DNA of 10,965 nt, taken from the NCBI GenBank assembly GCA_011682565.1, contig JAACEJ010000053.1, positions 1 through 10,965 of the forward strand, in the 5' to 3' direction. The notes under the pieces are model-generated. The model was not told the origin of the DNA, searched no databases, and saw only the letters and a program-made list of their open reading frames with translations. The DNA comes from Actinomycetota bacterium (GTDB taxonomy: Bacteria > Zhuqueibacterota > Zhuqueibacteria > Residuimicrobiales > Krinioviventaceae). Positions 7,098 through 10,965 of the stretch are shown one piece after another. Each line of letters opens with the position of its first letter. Positions within the stretch are counted from its first letter, which is position 1. The position numbers were made by a program, and so were the translations under genes.

Positions 7098-8489
7098 GTG
7101 GCAAAAATACAAAAAACCATTACCCCGGTCGATGGATCGGTTTATGTTGAAAGAGAACTGGCAAGTGAAACGGAAATAAATTCGACGCTGGAAAAAGCAG
7201 TCCGGGCGCAAGCGGAATGGAAGCATATTCCCATAGAAGAACGGGCGGCGCTGTGCAGCAAAGCAGTCGACGCCTTTGTGGCCAAGAAAACGGACATTGC
7301 ACAAGAACTGACCTGGCAAATGGGCAGGCCGGTCAAATATTCCCCGGGCGAAGTCGGCGGATTCGAGGAGCGCTCGCGTTACATGATCAAAATTGCTGCA
7401 AAAAAATTGGCTGATATTAAAGTTGAGCCGAAGGAAGGTTTCACCCGCTTTATCCGCCGTGAGCCGCTTGGCGTTGTTTTTACGGTGGCGCCGTGGAACT
7501 ATCCGTATTTAACGGCGGTCAATTCCGTCATGCCGGCAATTATGGTAGGTAACGCCGTCATTTTGAAACATTCTTCGCAAACCCCCTTGTGCGCAGAACG
7601 GTTCGACGAAGCATTCAAAGCGGCCGGACTGCCAGAGGGTGTTTTTCAATTTCTGCATCTCGATCATGAATCTGTCGCACGAGTCATAAAATCGCCGCAG
7701 ACAAATTTTGTTGCTTTCACCGGTTCGGTTCCCGGCGGAAAATCCATTGAGGAATCGGCGGTCGGACGTTTCATCGGTGTTGGACTGGAACTGGGCGGCA
7801 AAGACCCGGCCTATGTTCGCCCGGACGTCAATTTAGATCACGCAGTAGAAAACCTCGTGGACGGTGCTTTTTTCAATTCCGGCCAATCCTGCTGCGGCAT
7901 CGAACGAATTTACGTTCACGCGAATGTTTACGATAAATTTGTCAAAAATTTTATTGATTTGGTTTCTCAGTACAAACTGGGCAATCCGTTGGATGAAGAA
8001 ACAACGCTCGGCCCCATGGTCCGTACCAGTGCGGCGGAATACATGCGCAAACAAATCGCCGATGCAATCAGGGACGGTGCTGAAACGAAAATCGATCCCA
8101 AACTTTTTCCTGCGGACAAAGAAGGTACACCGTACCTCGCCCCGCAGGTTTTGCTCAACGTCAATCATTCCATGTCCGTTATGAGCGACGAAAGTTTCGG
8201 CCCGGTGATCGGCATTATGAAAGTGCAGTCCGATGAAGAAGCCGTCCAATTGATGAACGACAGCGAGTTCGGTCTCACCGCTTCCATCTGGACGACGGAT
8301 GAAGACGAGGCCGTTAAAGTGGGTGATCGTGTTGAGACAGGAACCTGGTTCATGAATCGCTGCGATTATCTTGATCCTGCCCTGGCATGGACAGGCGTCA
8401 AAAACTCCGGTCGGGGATGCACCCTTTCCGAAGTCGGCTATGAACATCTCACTCGACCAAAATCTTATCATTTGCGAACGTCGGTGTAA
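7098..8489 (+). CDS. NAD(P)-dependent aldehyde dehydrogenase (ALDH superfamily)
   Basis: The 463-residue cytoplasmic enzyme should oxidise an aldehyde to its acid with NAD(P)+. Landmarks in order are PWNYP (132-136) with oxyanion N134, cofactor-binding K157 in VILKHSS, FTGS (207-210), LELGGKDP (230-237) with general base E231, and GQSCCGIER (262-270), where C265 is the expected nucleophile. ESFGP appears near the C-terminal third. Length and motif order are normal, and the SCCGIER sequence is typical of one uncharacterised ALDH subgroup. The start is GTG 7098, supported by GAGGAG 8 bases upstream. A strong terminator follows, so it appears to be a one-gene transcript, but it lies next to a phosphosugar mutase and deoC. 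Acetaldehyde from the aldolase is therefore a reasonable candidate substrate, with lactaldehyde or a sugar aldehyde as alternatives. There is no microcompartment-type N-terminal peptide. Confidence 0.9.
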   Translation: MAKIQKTITPVDGSVYVERELASETEINSTLEKAVRAQAEWKHIPIEERAALCSKAVDAFVAKKTDIAQELTWQMGRPVKYSPGEVGGFEERSRYMIKIAAKKLADIKVEPKEGFTRFIRREPLGVVFTVAPWNYPYLTAVNSVMPAIMVGNAVILKHSSQTPLCAERFDEAFKAAGLPEGVFQFLHLDHESVARVIKSPQTNFVAFTGSVPGGKSIEESAVGRFIGVGLELGGKDPAYVRPDVNLDHAVENLVDGAFFNSGQSCCGIERIYVHANVYDKFVKNFIDLVSQYKLGNPLDEETTLGPMVRTSAAEYMRKQIADAIRDGAETKIDPKLFPADKEGTPYLAPQVLLNVNHSMSVMSDESFGPVIGIMKVQSDEEAVQLMNDSEFGLTASIWTTDEDEAVKVGDRVETGTWFMNRCDYLDPALAWTGVKNSGRGCTLSEVGYEHLTRPKSYHLRTSV

Positions 8490-8525
8490 ACGAATACGAA
8501 ATGGCGTCAAGATACACTTAAACAT

Positions 8526-8572
8526 TGACACTCCGGCGAATGTCGGAGTGTCAGGATTTTATTTCTATTTTT
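8526..8572 (+). terminator. Intrinsic terminator after the aldehyde dehydrogenase gene
   Basis: TGACACTCCG (8526-8535) pairs perfectly with CGGAGTGTCA (8544-8553). The stem can extend by a G-U and a C-G pair, leaving a four-base GAAT loop. A T-rich stretch interrupted by a few other bases follows (8556-8572). It is placed 36 bases after the ALDH stop codon and ahead of the mutase gene, as expected for a rho-independent terminator that separates the two transcripts. Confidence 0.82.
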
Positions 8573-8641
8573 GTAATATTTCACCACATCTACTACTCCT
8601 TCTTTTGATCTCAGAACAAGGATTAACGATTTTTAAAAACA

Positions 8642-8655
8642 GAGGGAATGTATTG
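8642..8655 (+). promoter_or_regulatory. Ribosome binding site and TTG start of the mutase gene
   Basis: GAGGGA (8642-8647) lies 5 bases ahead of TTG 8653. That TTG gives an N-terminus (MAKLKNLMISVSGVRG) of normal family length. The alternatives are ATG 8674, seven codons in, which has no good ribosome site, and upstream ATG 8371, which would run through the ALDH gene and its terminator. Confidence 0.65.
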
Positions 8656-10023
8656 GCTAAACTTAAGAATCTCATGATCTCCGTCTCCGGCGTGCGCGGT
8701 ATTGTCGGGGAAGGACTAACGCCCGAAGTCGCTCTGAAATTTGCCCAGGCGTACGGCAGCGAATACGGCCCGGGCAAAGTTGTCGTTGGCCGCGATTCGC
8801 GCGTAACCGGAGAAATGGTCAAGCACGCTGTTTGGGCCGGATTGCAGTCGGTGGGCTGCGATGTCGTCGATATCGGCATTGCGCCCACGCCGACAACAGA
8901 ACTTGTTACCGAAAAAAGTGGTCACGCCGGGGGGATTATTATCACCGCCAGCCATAATCCCAAAGAGTGGAACGCGCTAAAACTGTTGGCGCCGGACGGA
9001 TTGTTTTTGACGGCTGAGCAGGGAGAGAACATTCTAAAGCGCATCAATAATGATGATTTCAATTTTTGCCAATGGAATGCAATCGGCAAAATTCTGAAAT
9101 ACGACACATCCATCAGCGAACATATCGATGCAATTCTGGCATTGGATTTAATTGATCCGCAAAAGATTAAAGATAAAAAATTCAAGATCGTGGCCGATTG
9201 CGTCAACGGCGCAGGCGGAACAATTCTGCCGCAATTTTTCGAAGCATTAGGCTGCAATGTGATTTTCCTGAATCGCGAGCCGAACGGTTTGTTCCCACGA
9301 AGCCCGGAACCCGTACCGGAGAATCTCGGCCAACTTGCTGCTGCAGTCAAAGAGCATGGCGCCGATCTTGGCATTGCCGTTGATCCCGATGTAGACAGAC
9401 TGGCTCTGGTTTCCGAAAAAGGGAAACCTTTAGGAGAAGAATACACCCTGGCGTTAACCACATATTTCGTTTTATCCAAAACGCCGGGCGATGTTGTCGT
9501 CAACGCATCCACAACGCGGGCGATCGACGATATCGCCGCCGGGTTCGGCAGCGTTGTCCATCGTACAAAAGTAGGCGAAATTCACGTTGCCGATCAGGCG
9601 CGCAAGATCGATGCAGTCATGGCCGGCGAGGGCAACGGCGGCGTCATTTATCCCAAACTACACCTGGGCCGGGATGCACCGATGGGAATCGCTCTCGTCC
9701 TGCAACTGCTTGCCGAGGATGGAAAAACAATCTCTGAAATCCATGCCGCTCTGCCGCAATACGCCATGGTTAAAGACAAGGTCGCTCTTGCATTTGACGC
9801 GGATGCAAAAGGCGCTGTTGCCAAGCTGGAGACCATGCACCCGAATGACGACATCGATACGACCGACGGCGTCAAGTTTTTGTACGAAAAATCCTGGGTG
9901 CACATTCGCGCTTCCAACACGGAGCCGATCATCCGGGTTATGGCCGAAGCGCCGACACGTGAACAGGCGCAAAGCCTGGTAACGCAGTTTAAAAACGAAA
10001 TTGCAGGCATACAAGATGAATGA
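8653..10023 (+). CDS. Alpha-D-phosphohexomutase (phosphoglucosamine mutase-like; possibly phosphopentomutase)
   Basis: The protein has 456 residues when started at TTG 8653. All four signatures of the phosphohexomutase superfamily are present. They are the phosphoserine loop TASHNP (98-103, S100 the phosphorylated residue), the metal loop DPDVDR (244-249), the sugar-binding loop GEGNGG (325-330), and the phosphate-binding loop RASNTEP (419-425). It resembles the GlmM/archaeal-type group (SVSGVRGIVGEGLTPE near the N-terminus; VIYPKLHLGRD). GlmM makes glucosamine-1-phosphate for cell-wall synthesis. Related archaeal enzymes of this superfamily act as phosphopentomutases, and specificity cannot be read from motifs alone. 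Its stop codon overlaps the start of deoC by 8 bases, so the two are translationally coupled. That favours a role in feeding deoxyribose-5-phosphate to the aldolase, although GlmM remains possible. No clear promoter was found between the ALDH terminator and this start. Confidence 0.88.
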   Translation: MAKLKNLMISVSGVRGIVGEGLTPEVALKFAQAYGSEYGPGKVVVGRDSRVTGEMVKHAVWAGLQSVGCDVVDIGIAPTPTTELVTEKSGHAGGIIITASHNPKEWNALKLLAPDGLFLTAEQGENILKRINNDDFNFCQWNAIGKILKYDTSISEHIDAILALDLIDPQKIKDKKFKIVADCVNGAGGTILPQFFEALGCNVIFLNREPNGLFPRSPEPVPENLGQLAAAVKEHGADLGIAVDPDVDRLALVSEKGKPLGEEYTLALTTYFVLSKTPGDVVVNASTTRAIDDIAAGFGSVVHRTKVGEIHVADQARKIDAVMAGEGNGGVIYPKLHLGRDAPMGIALVLQLLAEDGKTISEIHAALPQYAMVKDKVALAFDADAKGAVAKLETMHPNDDIDTTDGVKFLYEKSWVHIRASNTEPIIRVMAEAPTREQAQSLVTQFKNEIAGIQDE

Positions 10024-10786
10024 AAATGAAATTCGGGAAATTATCAACAAAGTAACACAGGAGCTTTCGGAAAAATCAGAAAAGGCAAAGCACGGGTTGC
10101 AAACCACTGCCTCCTTTGCCCGCCACAAAATACCTGAAAGCAAATCCGAATTGGCCGGGATGATTGATCATACTCTCCTCAAACCGGAGGCGACGGAGGA
10201 GCAAATCGTTCAGCTTTGTGCAGAAGCGAGGGAACATCAGTTCGCATCCGTTTGCGTCAATCCCGTTTGGGCGGCACTCTGCTCGCAAGAGTTGCACGGA
10301 ACCAATGTCATGGTTTGTTCCGTCACAGGATTTCCCCTGGGCGCGAACACGACGCACATGAAAAGTCGGGAAACAGCCGGGGCGGTTGCCGATGGCGCGG
10401 ATGAAATCGATATGGTGATCCATGTCGGCAAACTGAAAGCCGGTGATCTGCATTCTGTTCACACCGATATACACGAGGTTGTACGGGCGGCGGATGGTCG
10501 GCATGTCAAAGTGATCATCGAAACATGCCTGCTTACGGATGAAGAAAAAGTCATTGCCTGCGCCGTAGCAAAACTGGCGGGTGCACATTTTGTAAAAACC
10601 TCAACAGGTTTCAACAAAGCGGGCGCAACAATAAAAGATGTTGATTTAATGCGAAAGGTTGTCGGCAATGAAATGGGAGTAAAGGCAGCCGGAGGCATTC
10701 GCGATTATGAAAAGGCAATGGAGATGATCCGTGCCGGGGCAAATCGCATCGGCGCCAGTGCCAGCGTGTCGATTGTCGGGAGTTGA
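10016..10786 (+). CDS. deoC: Deoxyribose-phosphate aldolase with N-terminal targeting-like extension
   Basis: The class I aldolase cleaves 2-deoxyribose-5-phosphate to glyceraldehyde-3-phosphate and acetaldehyde. The 256-residue protein has the barrel motifs MIDHTLLKPEAT (49-60), CSVTGFPLGA (101-110), DEIDMVI (129-135) with D132, FVKTSTGF (192-199) with Schiff-base K194, and VKAAGGIRD (222-230) with K223. The core begins near residue 46; typical bacterial enzymes of about 220 residues start there. The extra N-terminal part has a predicted amphipathic helix (residues 5-17, EIREIINKVTQEL; hydrophobic I6, I9, I10, V13, L17), then a charged linker. This matches the layout of encapsulation peptides of bacterial microcompartment enzymes, with a pattern close to those known on Pdu and Eut cargo. 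ATG 10016 is preferred over TTG 10001 because a GCAGG site lies 8 bases ahead and the overlap with the mutase stop suggests coupling. Catalytic function is firm; compartment targeting is inference. Confidence 0.93.
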   Translation: MNENEIREIINKVTQELSEKSEKAKHGLQTTASFARHKIPESKSELAGMIDHTLLKPEATEEQIVQLCAEAREHQFASVCVNPVWAALCSQELHGTNVMVCSVTGFPLGANTTHMKSRETAGAVADGADEIDMVIHVGKLKAGDLHSVHTDIHEVVRAADGRHVKVIIETCLLTDEEKVIACAVAKLAGAHFVKTSTGFNKAGATIKDVDLMRKVVGNEMGVKAAGGIRDYEKAMEMIRAGANRIGASASVSIVGS

Positions 10787-10965
10787 TCGCTTTCAAGAAA
10801 ATTGGAGCATTTCGCTTCACCCCAGCCGGAAGGACAAATCAGACAAAATCGTTTGTTGTTCAAATATTAAAGAGAACGTCGTAAAAAATCTCAAAATGTC
10901 ATTGCGAGCGAAGCGAAGCAATCCGGCTGTCGGTTAAGGTGCAGTTTTTTAAAGATCCCTTCCCC
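10787..10965. other. Noncoding tail after deoC
   Basis: Apart from the dispersed repeat, nothing convincing is seen. There is no strong terminator hairpin, and only a weak 5-base stem (ACAAA/TTTGT, near 10844-10857). The window ends before any next gene, so the downstream context of deoC, where microcompartment shell genes might lie, is not visible. Confidence 0.5.
10898..10926. repeat. Dispersed ATTGCGAG...GCAAT palindromic repeat
   Basis: ATTGCGAGCGAAGCGAAGCAAT is flanked by ATTGC (10901-10905) and its complement GCAAT (10918-10922), around an internal CGAAG direct repeat. Repeats of this kind, read on one strand as GTCATTGCGAG and on the other as GATTGCTTCGC, are scattered through intergenic regions of many unrelated bacteria. 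The open frame through it (SLRAKRSNP) is a frequent source of false small-protein annotations. It lies 111 bases after deoC. Confidence 0.7.

Noticed and set aside
7833..8531. 232-codon minus-strand open frame opposite the aldehyde dehydrogenase
   Set aside because: It is a shadow of a well-supported gene: no recognisable domain, no promoter or ribosome site, and it passes through the terminator hairpin.
8371..8652. Upstream extension of the phosphomutase to ATG 8371
   Set aside because: It overlaps the end of the aldehyde dehydrogenase gene and runs through a strong terminator. The added residues match nothing in the family.
8922..9512. 196-codon minus-strand open frame opposite the phosphomutase
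   Set aside because: It is antisense to conserved catalytic motifs, with composition typical of a shadow frame and no independent support.
10731..10937. 68-codon plus-strand open frame ending in SLRAKRSNPAVG
   Set aside because: Its end is the translated dispersed ATTGCGAG repeat and its start lies inside deoC; it is not a gene.

Overview
The window comes from a Gram-negative, heterotrophic bacterium. It holds a lipobox-bearing secreted carbohydrate-active protein, a sodium/solute symporter relic and a Gfo/Idh/MocA sugar dehydrogenase, a combination common in Bacteroidota, Planctomycetota, Verrucomicrobiota and FCB-type candidate phyla such as KSB1 or Calditrichota. The phylum is inference only; no marker gene is present.

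Left part, minus strand. Positions 1-1017 carry most of an AT-rich orphan ATPase of the AAA_14/DUF4143 type, cut by the window edge. Its upstream region (1018-1390) is unusual. It has a 166-bp nested inverted-repeat (foldback) element, three 21-bp palindromes repeating at exactly 33 bp, and a promoter-like TTGGTA-N17-TATAAT just upstream of the palindromes. Next comes a former operon read right to left: nitroreductase-like flavoprotein (4533-3955), Gfo/Idh/MocA oxidoreductase (3930-2905), and a sodium/solute symporter gene (2853-1391). The symporter gene is broken by two in-frame TAG stops and two one-base homopolymer insertions. The transporter is dead, or badly sequenced, while the two enzymes look intact.

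Right part, plus strand. Divergent from the nitroreductase is a 746-residue lipoprotein with an alpha-glucuronidase-like N-terminal domain and a DUF4838 domain (the family that founded GH163), with an EF-hand-like calcium loop inside it. It is followed by an aldehyde dehydrogenase with its own promoter-like sequence and a clear intrinsic terminator, then by an alpha-D-phosphohexomutase gene overlapping a deoxyribose-phosphate aldolase gene (deoC) by 8 bases.

How the genes may work together. The mutase, aldolase and aldehyde dehydrogenase could turn deoxyribose-1-phosphate into deoxyribose-5-phosphate, then glyceraldehyde-3-phosphate plus acetaldehyde, then an oxidised product. The aldolase has an N-terminal extension of about 45 residues that begins with a short amphipathic helix resembling the encapsulation peptides of bacterial microcompartment enzymes. 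Deoxyribose-phosphate aldolase is a known signature enzyme of sugar-phosphate microcompartments. No shell gene lies in this window, so this remains a hypothesis. The window ends in a dispersed repeat of the ATTGCGAGCGAAGCGAAGCAAT type.
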